Origin: Cephalopachus bancanus
Taxonomy: Eukaryota; Chordata; Mammalia; Primates; Tarsiidae
Direction of reading: 5' to 3'
Length of the DNA stretch: 64,000 nucleotides
NCBI GenBank assembly: GCA_027257055.1
Contig: JAPVLO010000956.1
Span: forward strand, 283,035 to 347,034
Shown here: piece by piece, positions 26,966-45,997 of the stretch
Layout: every line of letters begins with the position of its first letter
How positions within the stretch are numbered: the stretch's first letter is position 1
Position numbers and translations under genes: made by a program
The notes under the pieces: generated by a model
The model's database searches: none
What the model was told of the DNA's origin: nothing
What the model saw: the letters and a program-made list of their open reading frames with translations, nothing else

Positions 26966-28966
26966 CAACATACCACTTCGAAAACTTAGGCTGGAATATT
27001 CTTTAAATGACGGATGTCAACAACTTCACAAATACACATACAAACGTTCGAATAATGTCACTAAGTAACATGGTATATAAATATGTAGAGTAACATTTAC
27101 ATATTGGCCATATTAGCAAGCATACCATTAACAAAAAGAAGAAACCATGGAGAAACTTCACCTGTTCATGTCACCCAGCGGCGAGGCGGCGGCACACCTA
27201 GGGACGAGGACCCACTAGCGTCCTGGCCCCCAAATGGTGAGGCCATAACGTGTCAAAGGATTCGCCACGCAGCACTTGGGCTGCGTCAGGATCGCGGGAG
27301 GGCTCGTGAGAAGGGACTGCCGGGGCCCACCCGGGCTCCCGACTCAGCGAGCCTGGGGCAGGGCCCAAGAGGGATCTTTCTCGCAAGCCCCTAAGGTTGT
27401 GCTGCTGCCTAGGGGCCACTTTGAGGGTCATTGGGCTGGGCAGTCTTGGCCAAGACATCCACGGTCCTAACCCCTGCCTGGGGGGCGGGGACGTCAGGTA
27501 TCCGAACCCCTCTGCCCCGGCTTGCCCAGACTTTGGCAGTGAGCGTGGGTGGTTGCAACTGGCTGCCCCAACCCGCCTATTGTGTCTGAGTGGACAATAG
27601 GAAAGAAGGGCGTAATACTCATTCCGGGTCTGAAAGCAACATGCGAGAAGAAAGCAAAAGAACGGCGGTGCCCAGCCTGTGCCACCCGTGGCCTCCGTTT
27701 CCAGCCTTCTAATACTGTCAAGAGCCTCGAAGTCTGAACTTGCCGGAAACACTTCTCGGCCAGCTGAAACCCGTTCGGGCTCCGGGGCGCGGACCGCGAG
27801 GAGCGCAGAGCCGGGCCGGGCCCCGCCCCGCGGGGGCCTCCGGGGGGCGTGGCCGGGCCGGCGGGCGCGGGGAGGCCGCGGCGGGGAGCGCAGCGCTCGT
27901 CCCGCAGCCGCGACCGCTCGCGCCGTCCTCGCGGGCCGATCCGAGGGGACCGACGCTGGGGCTCCGGCCCGGTTCCGCCCCGCGCCCGCCAGGCCGCGGC
28001 GTTTCCGTGCTGCCGCGCCTGTCCGTGCGGAGGCGGCGCGGCCGAACTCCAGGCTCGGCGCTGACGACCGCGAGTCATACAAAAATGCTACAAAACCGTG
28101 GTACAAAATCCAATCCCCAACAGAAAGAGTCGAGGAGACTGGGCCTGAGGCACTTGAACCCTGGGCCGGCGAGGCCGCGGCGAGAGGAGCCCGCTTCCCA
28201 GCCCGCCCGAGCCCGGCGCGTCCCGCGGGACCTCGGGGGCGCAGGCGCCGGGCCGAGCGCGGGACGGGCCGCCTTGGCGCGGCTCGCGGCGCCCCGCCCC
28301 GCCGCGCCGCCCGCAGCTTATCTCTGATACGCGCGTAATAAATAAGACATTTGCACGCAGGGCGTGGGGCAGCCCCCCCGTCATATAAAAGCATTAAATA
28401 CAGTCTCGAAATAAAATACAAAGAGCCAAGGGGCCGGGCCGGGCCGCCTGTTCTCCACAGGAGAACGAATCCGCACCGCCCGCTCGGACCTGCCCGGAGA
28501 CCGCGGCCCCTCCCCGCCCGCAGGGCCCGGAGCCGCCGCGCGCGAGAAGGGCGGGGGCGGGCCGAGGCGCGGCCCCGGGCGGGGCTGAGAGCGGGCGGCG
28601 CCCACCGCGGGCGAGGGGGCGCGGCGACGCCCGGCGCGGGGCTCCCAGGCCTTCGGGCCGAGGAAAGTGCTGATCCCTTCGCACGGCCTCTGTCCAGCGG
28701 GCGTGGCGGCGGCCCGCGGTCCCACGAGGGCGGCCGGACGGCCCCGGCGCCGCCCGCGAGAACACCGCGGGGGAAGGGACGGCCGGCGGCCCGGGCCGGA
28801 GCCGTGCCCGCCGGCGAGCGCGGCCGCGGGAGCACCTCACGCCGACGGGGCCCCCTCGCGGCCCGGCGGCCGCGTCGGCTCGGCCGGGCCTCCCGGACGC
28901 GGCGCCTCCCGCCGCTCGGCCGCGGTCTCGCCCGCCCGGCCGGCGGGGGGCGCGGCGCGGGGGCCG

Positions 28967-29566
<600 letters not shown>

Positions 29567-29569
29567 TCA

Positions 29570-30106
<537 letters not shown>

Positions 30107-30162
30107 TCAGCGGCGGGCGGGGCCACCCTTCCCCACGCAGAGGGCTCCAGCCTGGCTGCTCA

Positions 30163-30743
<581 letters not shown>

Positions 30744-31232
30744 TCACGCTGGGCCCTCCGCAGGCCTCCCTCTCACTCGGGCCCCAGGCCTGACCTTTGC
30801 CCGTCTCCTCTCCTCTCCCGGCACAGCTCGCTCCATCGCCCTCAGTCGCGCCGGGCACGCGCGCCAAGCCCTGCCCACGCCCCCGGGAACCAGCATGGAG
30901 CCCCTCCCAGGACGTCCCTACCTTTCCGGCACACCCCACTTCCCGCTCGACCCCAGCCTGGCCTCTCCGCCCCAGCCCCTCTCCTGCCTGTCCCCCAACC
31001 TCTGTCCTCGGTCCTTCAAAAGCCGGAGTGTCAGGATTTGCCAGGGGCACTGGAGAACCCCCGCCCGCGGTCCCTCCTCCTCTGTCGCCCAGCCGGGCGA
31101 CAGACGGCCCGCCCGTTGCCCGCCCGGAGGAGCAGCAGCAGCAGCTTGCTCGAGGAACGCGGCCCGTCGCCGGGGACGCTGTCCCCGCCGTCCCCGCCGG
31201 CCGCCGGGCCTAGCCTCTCCGCGCTGGCATTA

Positions 31233-35458
<4,226 letters not shown>

Positions 35459-35575
35459 GGCTGGGCATCCCGGCACTTTGGGAGGCTGAGGCAGGAGGAT
35501 CGCTTCAGCCCAGGGGTTCAGGATCAGCCTAGGCAATATAGTGAGGCCTCTTCTCTACAAGATACCGCAAAACGG
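35459..35575 (+). repeat. Old Alu left-arm fragment
   Basis: GGCTGGGCATCCCGGCACTT onward, single arm only. Confidence 0.75.
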
Positions 35576-35869
35576 AAAAAGCTAACGGAGCCTAAGGTTC
35601 TAAAATGAGGGAAGTCTCTTCCTCTGGGGCTAGGGGGCCTTGTGCCTTGTTCCAGTGTGGTTACTAATTACACAGGCGCTGTGCTCAGAGCCAGCCCCTG
35701 TGAGCCGCTTCAGTGTCTGCCCTTCAGGGGCTCTCTGAGTATGAACAGAGCAATTTTGTTTGTCACCGAGAGAAAGGTATCAAAGCCACCTAGAGCCATT
35801 TTTAACAACCAGCGCCATCCACCTCTCCCACATCCTGCAGGGCCTCAGGAACAGCTAGAAGTTCTGCAG

Positions 35870-36060
35870 TTAGGAGCATTTTCCCTCTCACCCCTGGATC
35901 CACACAGCAGCCCCAGGAAACTGGGCCTTGCTGCTCAGAGGAAGAAATGGAGACTCAGTCCAGGGCCTTGCCCAAGGTCGTTCGTGTATTCACATGTCTC
36001 CATGTATTCAGAAAGCATTGACTGATCCAGTCCTGAGTGCTAAGCTCTGAACTGGGATGC
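35870..36060. repeat. MIR-like fragments
   Basis: GAAGAAATGGAGACTCAGTC, CTTGCCCAAGGTCG and AGTGCTAAGCTCTGAACTGG fit MIR. Confidence 0.6.
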
Positions 36061-36079
36061 GAAGATTTAAAAGTAACAC

Positions 36080-36362
36080 GGCAGGGCGTGGTGGCTCATG
36101 CCTGTCATCCCAGCGCTTTGGGAGGCCAAGGTGACAGGATTGCCTGAGCCCAGGGGTTCACGACCAGCCCAGGAAATGTAATGAGAACTTGTCTCTACAA
36201 AAATTAGCCAGCTGTGGTGGCGTGAGCCTCTAGTCCCAGCTACTCGGAAGACTGAGGCTGAAGGTTTGCCTGAGCCCAGGAGGTCAAGGCTGCAATGAGC
36301 CATTATGGTGCCACTGCAATCCAGCCTGGGTGACGCTAAAAAAAATAATAAAATAAAAAAGA
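36080..36362 (+). repeat. Alu dimer, intermediate type
   Basis: Sense copy with an AAATAATAAAATAAA-type tail. Confidence 0.88.
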
Positions 36363-36458
36363 AGATAAAATCTACATGACACAGTGCCTGATTGAATGGG
36401 ATGATCAGAGAAAGGCCAGGCTAACCCCCAGGCATCTGGGTTGAGAGGATGGAGATTT

Positions 36459-36719
36459 CTTTTTTTGAGTTGGAGTCTCACTCTGTCACCCAGACTGGAG
36501 TGCAATGGCCGCTCCCGGCCACCGCAGCCTCGACCTGCTGGGCTCCGGCGATCCTTCCGCCCCAGCCTTCCAAGTAGCCGGAACTACAGGTGCACACTAC
36601 CACGCCCAGTTAATTTTTGCCCAGGCGGGTCTCGAACCTGCGGGCTCAGGCAATCCACTCACCTCAGCCTCCCAAAGACACAGGATGACAGGCTGAGCCA
36701 CTGAGCCCAAGCCCGGCTA
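36459..36719 (-). repeat. Alu, young lineage, perfect TSD
   Basis: AGGATGGAGATTT flanks it at 36446-36458 and 36719-36731. The linker region between the arms is deleted. Confidence 0.94.
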
Positions 36720-36745
36720 GGATGGAGATTTAAAAAGAAAATTAG

Positions 36746-37041
36746 GGCCAGGTGTGGTGACTCAAGCCTGTAATCCCAGCACTTTGGGAGGCCAAGGCAA
36801 AAGGGTTACCTGAGCCCAAGTTGTTCGTGACCAGCCTGGGCAACTTGGTGAGACCTAGTCTCCACAGTAATTCAAGAAATTAGCCAGGTGTGATAGCATG
36901 CACCTGTAGTTCCAGCTACTTGGAAGGCTGAGGCAGAAAGATCACCAGAGCCCAGCAGGTTGACACTAGGGTGGCTGTGAGTGTGCCACTGCACTCCAGC
37001 CTGGGCAACAGAGTGAGACTCCAACTTGAAAAAAGAAAAAA
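36746..37041 (+). repeat. Alu dimer, intermediate type
   Basis: Sense copy, ends CCAACTTGAAAAAAG. Confidence 0.9.
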
Positions 37042-37465
37042 TTATATTTGGGGGTGAAGAAGGAGGTAACAGCCTGAAAACCCTGGAGCCCTTTTCAAAC
37101 CCAGAACTCCTGATTTTACACCTCGCCTCTTCTGTTCTCTGACTCTGATTCTTCTAAGATCCTGTCTGGTGTCGCCAGTGGCCCTGGGACTGTGGGCTCC
37201 CTGGGGTCACTCGTTTCAGCCTGCCAGGGCCAGAATTCCCCAGGGATTCAGCTTCTTCCTAGGGCTTTGGAGACTTCTGGACAGTTCCTTTAAAGGAAGG
37301 GCCCTGAAGATCAAAACAGAGGAACTATGGATTAAATTCCCAAGGGAAGTTTTTAAGGAACTAAATTACATGACCCTCACCGGACCCAAATGTGTCACAG
37401 ATTCTGGATTCTCCTTTTCAATATGTCTCAGAACTGTAAAACAAAGTAGTCTTTCAGTGTTCTTC
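37042..37465. other. Non-repeat spacer sequence
   Basis: I see no repeat I can name and no gene. Composition is mixed. Confidence 0.6.
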
Positions 37466-38308
<843 letters not shown>

Positions 38309-38577
38309 CCAGAGAGTAGACCCAAACTATCAAAGAACAAAGGTCAATCAGTCATATATCCTGTGAATGTCAAAGAGACTTTCTATGTAGATGGTAAATT
38401 AAATCACCCAAAAGAAGTCCAAACCTAAAGATTATATCCAGACATGAGCCAAAACTTTAAACTTTCTATGTGTGTGGGGGGTAAGGAGTAGAGTTTTAAC
38501 CCCAGATACTTAAATTTGAAATTATAAATTTAAAAACAATAGAGATTTGGTTGTTATTTGTATTTTTTATTATTATT

Positions 38578-39250
38578 ATTTGTTTGAGTTGGAATCTCAC
38601 TCTCACCCAGGCTGGAATGCAGTGGCACACTCACAGCCACCGCAGACTGGACTTGCTAGGCTCAGGTGATCCTTCCACCTCAGCCTTCCAAGTAGCTGGA
38701 ACCACAGACTCACGCCACCATACCCGTCTAATTTATTTATCTACTTATTGTGGAGACAAGAGCTCACCAAGTTGCCCAGGCTGGTCTTGAACCCCTGAGC
38801 TCAGGCAGTCCTCTCATCTCCACCTCCCCAAGTGGTGAATTACAGGCGTGAACCACTGTTCCTGGCCAGTTTTTTTTTTTAGAAAAGCCTGGGCGACAGA
38901 GTGAGACTCCAACTCAAAAAAAAAAAAAAAAAAAAGCCAGGCTCGGTGGGTCAGCCTGTAATCCTGCGCCCTTTGGGAGGCTGAAGTGAGTGGATTGCCT
39001 GAGCCCGCGGATTCGAGACCCGCCTGGGCAGCGAGACCTCATCTCTACAATAAACAAAAAACCCGGGTGGGGTGGGGACGCGCGCCCGTAGTTCCGGCTA
39101 CTCGGGAAAGGGTGAGGGGGAGGATCGCCGAGCCCGCAGCTCGAGGCTGCGGTGGCCGGGAGCGGGCCCCTGCACTCCAGTTGGGGGACAGAGTGAGACT
39201 CCAACTCAAAAAAAAATAAAAAAAAAGAAAGAAAGAAAAGAAAAGAGAAA
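38578..39250. repeat. Inverted Alu pair with an Alu-tail fragment
   Basis: An antisense dimer (38578-38867), a sense 50-base 3' end (38886-38935) and a sense dimer (38936-39250) with a GAAA-rich tail. Confidence 0.85.
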
Positions 39251-39730
39251 ACTGGCAAGCTGGTTTCTAATGTGAACTTAACAGAATGATCAGTACAGGT
39301 GACTAGATGACATCCCGAGAGGGCCAGTGACAAATGAGAAGTCATTTGTCCAAAACACAGCCGGAATTGGTGAAGACAACCCCAAGCCTGTCTCCAAGTC
39401 TCTGGCACTGAACAGCACTTTTTTTTTTTTTTTTATAAACCATTTCAAACACACGTTTTAGAAATCTATTATATAGTATACATACATATACATGCTCATA
39501 CCACTCCCATTTTAGCAATCTAAACATTTTGACATCTACCTTTGCTGTGTAACAAATTCTAAGAAATAAGATATCACCCAGTTGAAATTCCTCTGCATAC
39601 CCTCCAGCCTAGTTCTCTTCCCTCCCCAAGTTCATCCTTTCTGAAGTTAACCCTTTCTGTACTGGTGCTTATCCAGGTCTTTCAGGTGGGACACTTTTAC
39701 TGCCCACACATCCAGAAACAATATAAATCA
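39251..39730. other. Non-repeat spacer sequence
   Basis: No gene. It includes an isolated T16 run near 39419 and text resembling an old L1 3' UTR (TTTTGACATCTACCTTTGCT), not assignable. Confidence 0.5.
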
Positions 39731-39745
39731 ACGGCACGTGTTGTT

Positions 39746-40047
39746 TTTTTTGTTTTGTTTTGTTTTGCTTTTGAGTTGGAGTCTCACTCTGTCGCCCAGA
39801 CTGGAGTGCAGTGGCCGCTCCCGGCCACCGCAGCCTCGACCTGCTGGGCTCCGGCGATCCTTCCGCCTCAGCCTTCCGAGTAGCCAGAATTACAGGCGTG
39901 CACTACCACGCCTGGCTGATTTTTTGATTTATTGTAGAGATGAGGTCTCGCTGCCCAGGCGGGTCTCGAACCTGCGGGCTCAGGCAATCCACTCACCTCA
40001 GCCTCCCAAAGGCGCGGGATTACAGGCTGAGCCACCGAACCCGGTTT
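39746..40047 (-). repeat. Alu dimer, young lineage, 15-bp TSD
   Basis: ACGGCACGTGTTGTT at 39731-39745 and ACGGCATGTGTTGTT at 40048-40062, one mismatch. Confidence 0.93.
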
Positions 40048-40078
40048 ACGGCATGTGTTGTTAAGCATTAAACAGTAT

Positions 40079-40643
40079 GGGCCAGCGAGGTGGCTCAACC
40101 TGTCATCCCAGCACTTTGGGAGGCTGAGATGAAAGGATTGCCTGAGCCCGGGGGTTCGAGACCAGCCCGGGCAACTTGGCGAGACCTCGTCTCTACAATA
40201 AATCAAATATTAGCCGGGTGTGATAGGCGTGCCACTACACTTCTGCCTGGGTGACAGAGTGAGACTCTGACTCAAAAAAAAATAGCATAGTGGCACATAC
40301 CTGTAGTTCTAGCTACTTGGAAGGCTGAGGCGGAAGGACCGTCTGAGCCCAGAAGGTCTAGGCTGTGGTAGCAGTGATCAAGCAAATTCACTCTAGCCTG
40401 GGTGACAGAGTGAGGAGGATCCGACAAAAACAGACAAACAAAAAAACCTTTCCTTAATGGCTTAAGCCAGTTGGATTGAGTTCTGTCACTTGCTTCTAGG
40501 ATAGTTTTTTGGTGTTTTTTTTTTTTTAATTGGATTCTCACTCCGTTGTCATGGGCTGATCTCCAACCTCTGGGCTCAGGCAATCCGCTTACCTCAGTCT
40601 CCCAAAGTGCTGGAATTACAAGCGTGAGCCTCCGCGCCTGGCC
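40079..40643. repeat. Damaged Alu cluster
   Basis: A sense dimer with a shortened right arm (40079-40281), a sense right arm (40283-40446) and an antisense left arm (40516-40643). Confidence 0.82.
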
Positions 40644-40652
40644 TAAAATAGT

Positions 40653-41031
40653 CTTTTTTTTTTTTTTTTTGATTGGAGTCACCCTGTCGCCCAAGCTGGA
40701 GTGCAGTGGCACACTCACAGCCACTGCAGCTTTGACCTGCTAGGCTCAGGTGATCCTTCCACCTCAGTCTCTCAAGGAGCTGGAACTGCAGGCATGTGCC
40801 ACCATGCCCAGCTAATTTTTAATTTATTTTTTAAAGCAGGATTTATTGAGAGGACAGAAAAGCTCCTGCTGTGGGAGGGGACCCAGAGGGGTTGCCCCTA
40901 ATTTTTAATTTATTGTAGAGGTAAGGGCTTGCCAAGTTGCCCAGGCTGGTCTTGAACCCCTGGACTCAGGCAATCTTCTCACCTCAGCCTCCCAAAGTGT
41001 TGGGATTACAGGTGTGAGCCACTGTGCCCAG
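40653..41031 (-). repeat. Alu dimer interrupted by an LTR-R retrocopy
   Basis: The antisense copy is split between arms at CTAATTTTTAATTTA, which is duplicated on both sides of the foreign insert. Confidence 0.9.
40827..40897 (-). mobile_element. R-only LTR retrocopy with A-tail
   Basis: On the minus strand the insert starts GGGCAACCCCTCTGGGTCCC, ends CTCTCAATAAATCCTGCTTT and then has As. CTAATTTTTAATTTA flanks it. The start equals the R start of the LTR family, so it looks like a short LTR transcript copied back by L1 machinery. Confidence 0.8.
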
Positions 41032-41302
41032 ACAAAATAGTCTTGATTAGGGAAGATTCTGGTTTCAACTTTGGACATGGTGAGACTGAGATGCCTCAGT
41101 GGAGATATCAAGTCGGCTGACACAATATGGGTCAAAGTTAGTGGTTTAAATTGGTAAATCTTTGTATGGCAGCATTTGAATCCGCCATGCAGAGAATGGG
41201 ACCTGGCGAAAGGTAGGTCTTCAGTAACAACTTGACCTGTAAATGAATGAATGCAGTCATCTGATTAGTCCTCAGTAGCCCTTTAAAACCAGAAGTCCTC
41301 AG

Positions 41303-41600
41303 TCAGATGCCGTGGTTCGTGTCTGTAATCCCAGCACTTCGAGAGGCTGAGGCAGGAGGACTGCTTGAGCCCGAGTTCGAGACCAGTCTGGGCTGCAGAG
41401 GAGACCTCATCTCTACAAAAAGTAAAAGAATTAGTGGGGTGTAGTGGCACGCCCCTGTAGTCCCAGCTACTTGGGAGGCTGAAGCAGGAGGTTGCTTGAG
41501 CCCACGAGGTTGAGGCTGTAGTCAGCCATGATGGTGCCACTGCACTCCAGACTGGGCAACGGAGTGGGACTCTGACTCAAAAAAAAAAAAAAAAAAAACC
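41303..41600 (+). repeat. Alu dimer, old type
   Basis: Sense copy with an A19 tail. Confidence 0.87.
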
Positions 41601-41787
41601 AAAGAAGGCAGAGCTCTTCTTGAATGAGCTGAGCATCACTGGTCACATTTGTTCCCAAGGAGGCATTTCTCCATTCTGGGCACTGAAGTCTAGCCCGGGA
41701 GAAATAACTTGACTGGTGGAAGGAGAAACCAGGAGATTGTTTGGTGGTCGTGAGATCAAAGCTTCTAGAAGCACCTAAAAGGCAGTT

Positions 41788-42264
41788 TTTTTGTTTTTTG
41801 TTTTTTTTTTTTGGAGAGACAAGCTCTCGCTATGTTGCCCAGGTTGTTCTTGAACTCCTGGGCTTGAGCAGTTCTCCTGCCTTGACCTCCTAAAATGCTG
41901 GGATTACATGCGTAAGCCACCATGCCCAGCCAGCAATGCTTCTTAGATCCATAAAAGAAGTCACAGGGTGGCTGGGTGTGGTGGCTCGCGTCAATAATCC
42001 CAGCACTTTGGGAGGCCGAAGTGAGAAGACTGCCTGAGCCCAAGGTCTGAGCCTCCCTGGGCAACTTGGCCAGACTTCATCTCTACCATAAATTAAAAAA
42101 TTAGCCAGGCGTGGTGGCACATGCCTGTAGTTCCAGCTACTTGGAAGGCTGAGGTGAAAGGATCGCTGGAACCCAGCAGGTCGAGGCTGCAGTGACCAGG
42201 AGCATGCCACTGCACTCCAGTCTGGGTGGACAGAGTGAGATGCCAATTCAAAAAAAAAAAAAAG
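41788..42264. repeat. Antisense Alu left arm and sense Alu dimer
   Basis: An old left arm (41788-41931, -) and an intermediate dimer (41968-42264, +) form an inverted pair 36 bases apart. Confidence 0.85.
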
Positions 42265-42446
42265 AAGTTACAGGGCAAACCACTGTTCCCAAAACTGGAG
42301 AGACAGACAGGTGGATACAGAAAATTACAATTAACCCAAGGAGAGATACCAACAGAAATCTCTAAGGGAACCAGTGCCAGGGGATGAAAACATGAACCGT
42401 CACTGACAAATTGCTGGAAACTGAGTGTGGATAAGTCTGGGAGGGT

Positions 42447-43059
42447 TTTTTTGTTTTGTTTTTTTTTATTTTATTTTTTGAGTTGGAGTCTCACTCTGTC
42501 GCCCAGGCTGGAATGCCATGGCACACTCACGGCCACCCCAGTATCAACCTTTTGGGCTCCAGCGATCCTTCCACCTCCGCCTTCCAAGTAGCTGGAACTA
42601 CAGGCGCGTGCCACCACGCCCAGCTAATTTTTTATTTATTGTAGAGACAAGGTCTCGCCAATTCCCGGGGCTGGTCTCGAACCAGCGTGCTCAGGCAATC
42701 CCCTCGTCTTGGCCTCCCAAAGTGCTGGATGACAGGCTGAGACACCGAGCCAGGCCTTTGTTTCATTTTATTTATTTATTTATTTAGTTAGTTTTGGAGT
42801 TGGAGTTTCACTCTGTCGCCCAGGCTGGCGTGCAGCGGCCGCTCCCGGCCACCGCAGCCTCAACCTGCTGGGCTCCGGCGATCCTTCCCCCTCAGCTTTC
42901 CAAGTAGCCGGAATTACAGGCACACGCTACCACGCCCGGCTGATTTTCATTATTTCATTTTAAATAGAGATAGGGTCCAAACTCCTGGGGTTAAGTGATC
43001 CTCCCACCTCAGCCTTCCTAAAGTGCTGGGATTACAGGTGTGACCCACCATGCCCGGCC
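42447..43059 (-). repeat. Two antisense Alu dimers
   Basis: 42447-42755 and 42790-43059. The second has a young right arm and an old-type left arm, possibly a recombinant. Confidence 0.85.
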
Positions 43060-43086
43060 AAATCTGAGAGTTTAAAAAACCCCAGG

Positions 43087-43599
43087 GGGCAGGTCACAGT
43101 GGTTCATGCCTTTAATCCCAGCACTTTGGGAGGCCGAGGTGAGAGGATTGCCTGAGCCCATGGGTCCGAGACCAGCCTGGGCAACTTGGCGAGACCTCAT
43201 CTCTACAATAAATCAACAAAAATTAGCTGGACGTGATGGCCGTGCCTATAGTTCCAGCTATTTGGAAGGCTGAGGCAGGAGGATCACCTGAATCCAGCAG
43301 GTCAAGGTTATGGTGGCCGTGAGTGTGCCACTGTGCTCCAGCCTGGGCGACAGAGTGAGATCCTGAATCAAAAAAAAAAAACTTTCGAGACCCGCCTGGG
43401 CAATTTGGCGAAACCTCATCTCTACGATAAATCAAAAACTAACTGGGCGTGGTAGCACGTGCCTGTAGTTCCAACTACTAGGAAGGCTGAGGCGGAAGGA
43501 TCGCCAGAGCCCAGCAGGTCGAGGCTTTGGTGGCCGGGAGTGGCCACTGCCCTCCAGTCTGGGTGACAGAGTGAGACTCCAACTCAAAAAAAAAACAAA
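43087..43599 (+). repeat. Sense Alu dimer and 5'-truncated Alu
   Basis: 43087-43381 is complete; 43384-43599 begins mid left arm at TTCGAGACCCGCCTGGGC. Confidence 0.86.
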
Positions 43600-43603
43600 A
43601 CCT

Positions 43604-44125
43604 CACCTTTGTGAATTTTACCTCCAGGAGCTTGATCCAGTTTGCATAGTGAACACTGTAGAAAAACTCTCTCCTGCTTGCGGCAGGAGGAGGGGAAAAG
43701 AACCATTTTGAAATACGCCAGAGCATTCTGTCCCAAGCGAAGTCTGCCCTCTGGAGAAACCAGGGCCAAAACGTCAGAGCCAACCCAGTTGGGAGAAGGG
43801 AAATACCCAACTCCAGCCTAACCTTCTGCGTGGGAAAAGGAAAGTATCCAGTCTAGGCCACACCAGCCTCAGTGAGGCAGGGATGAGGAACACCTGGGAA
43901 ATTCCAAGTTCAGAGTCGACTCAGCAAAAGACCAACGCTGCCTCTAGAGAACGCCCCACCACCACATTACAAAGGCCCATTTACAGCAGCTCCTTTTACC
44001 CTCGGCAATCGAAAGGAAATTGCAAGGCATACTAAAAGAGCAAAAAACAGTTTGAAGAGACAGAGCAAGCATCAGAACGAGACTCAGATGGGTGGCAGAG
44101 ATTTGGGAATTATAAAATGAGGAAT
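43604..44125 (+). repeat. Old L1/HAL1-like fragment
   Basis: CACACCAGCCTCAGTGAGGC, CCCCACCACCACATTACAAA, CAGCTCCTTTTACCCTC and AAGCATCAGAACGAGACTCA follow the order of an old L1-family region I recall. No open frame. Confidence 0.6.
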
Positions 44126-44129
44126 TTGG

Positions 44130-44422
44130 CCGGGGTGCGGTGGCTCAAGCCGGTAATCCCAACACTTTGGGAGGCGGAGGCGAGGGGATTGCCTGAGCTC
44201 AGGGGTTTGAGACCAGCCTGGGCAACTTAGCGAGATCCGGTGTCTACAATTCATCAAACAATTAGCTGGGTGTGGTGGCACACGCCTATAGTTCTAGCTA
44301 CTTGGAAAGCTGAGGCAGAAGTTTTGCCGGAGCCCAGCAGGTCGAGGCTGCGGTGGCCATGAGCATGCCCCTGCCCTCCGGCCTGGGCGACAGAGTGAGA
44401 CTCCAATGCAAAAAAAGAAAAA
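44130..44422 (+). repeat. Alu dimer, intermediate type
   Basis: Sense copy between two old L1 fragments. Confidence 0.88.
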
Positions 44423-44610
44423 TATCCTAAATAGAATTCATGAAGTCTTTCGTGAATAGAAAGACTTAATATTGTAGAGGCATCAATTCTCCTCAAACTG
44501 ATCTATAGGTTTGATGTAATCCAAATAATTTCAATAGAACTTTCACGGAATTTTTATGATTATTCTAAAATGTAAAAGGAAGTGTAAGAACCAAAGATAG
44601 TTAAAACTCT
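44423..44610 (+). repeat. L1 ORF2 fragment
   Basis: AGACTTAATATTGTAGAGGC, GATGTAATCCAAATAATTTC and AACTTTCACGGAATTTTTAT follow the order of an L1 ORF2 segment. It is diverged and non-coding. Confidence 0.7.
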
Positions 44611-44620
44611 TTGTCTTTTT

Positions 44621-45209
44621 CTTTTTTTTTTTTTTGAGTTGGAGTCTCACTCTGTCACCCAGACTGGAGTGCAGTGGCTGCTCCCAGCCACCGCAGCCTC
44701 GACCTGCTGGGCTCTGGCGATCCTTCCGCCTCAGCCTTCCGAGTAGCCAGAATTACAGGTATGCGCTACCACGCCCGGCTGATTTTTTGATTATTGTAGA
44801 GATGAGGTCTCGCTGCCCAGGCGGGTCTCGAACTCGCAGGCTCAGGCAATCCACTCACCTCAGCCTCCCAAAGGCGCGGGATTACAGGCTGAGCCACCAA
44901 GCCCGGCTGTCTTTTTCTCTTTTTTTGAGTTGGAGTCTCACTCTTGTCACCCAGGCTGGAGTGCAGTGGTACAATCACAGCCACTGCAGCCTTGACCTGC
45001 TGGACACTGGCAATCCTTCCACTTCAGCCTTCCGAGTAGCTGAAACTACAGGCATGAGCCACCACGCCCGGCTAATTTTTTGGTATGTTGGAGAGATGAG
45101 GTCTCGCCAAGTTGCCTAGGCTGGTCTTGAACCCCTGACTTCAGGCAATCCTCTCACCTCCGCCTCCCAAAGTGCTGGAATTACAGGCATGAGCCACTGA
45201 CACCCGGCG
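44621..45209 (-). repeat. Two antisense Alu dimers
   Basis: The young copy (44621-44908) is flanked by TGTCTTTTTCT, and the second (44919-45209) follows directly. Confidence 0.9.
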
Positions 45210-45851
45210 GGAGACATCTTTTTAGACACATTTATATTTTGTGCTCCAGAAGTGTTTGGATTTTTTTTCTTTTTCAAAGATGTGCACAAGACATCCTGCG
45301 GCTTGGCTCTTCCAACAGAGAGAAATCTGGCAGGTCTGCCACATGCATCCTTGTTCAGGTTCTCGATGCCAGTCGCCACCCAGAGCTCACTGGGCTGGCA
45401 GGAAGTGGCCATCGGTGCCCTGTCAGCTGAAATCCAGGACCCAGCTCCGGACAACAGGATGCAGGAAGGAACCCAGAGGCAAAACCTCCTCCTGCTGGGT
45501 GGAGTCTTCCTTAGGAAGAGAGAAGTTGTCCTCCTAAGAGAGTAAGAAGGAAGCTCATGTGAGCATGCAGGTGAGCCCGAGGACCAGGGAGGAAGAGACT
45601 CTGTGACGACACTGTCCTTGGAAGACCGATGCAGCCACTGCTCTTCTGCGTGTTACGAGGGCACGTCCGAGTGAGCCAGAATTACAACCTCTGCTCCCGT
45701 GATCATGTTCATTCCTTCCTAAAATGCTGTAGTTCCGTTTTGCAAACATTCGTGGGCATGGGCATCACTCATAGGGCATGTCACGGATACAGATCCAAGA
45801 ATTCTTCTGTAGAGTTCGAATTTGTAGAATTCAGGTGGACGATTGTCATTT
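45210..45851. other. Non-repeat spacer sequence
   Basis: No gene is supported. The minus strand has a protein-like frame at 45241-45454 with an A-rich end, described in the findings. Confidence 0.5.
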
Positions 45852-45861
45852 ATTTATCTGT

Positions 45862-45997
45862 TTGTTTTTAGCGTCAGAGTCTCACTCTGTCACCCAGGCT
45901 GGAGTGCAGTGGCACGATCACAGGTCACCACAGCCTTAACCTTCTGGGCTCAGGGGATACTTCCACTTCAACCTCCCGAGTAGCCGGGACTAAAGGC
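45862..45997 (-). repeat. Alu single-arm fragment
   Basis: Antisense right arm, old type, ending abruptly at CTAAAGGCCTA. Confidence 0.8.

Larger units (their letters stand above)
26510..28966 (-). other. ZFTA: ZFTA 3' UTR
   Basis: About 2.45 kb follows the stop codon on the minus strand, GC-rich near the coding end and A/T-rich towards the 3' end. No Alu or LINE copy is visible. Two minus-strand AATAAA signals, one internal and one terminal, allow two UTR lengths. The extent is inferred from these signals. Confidence 0.75.
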
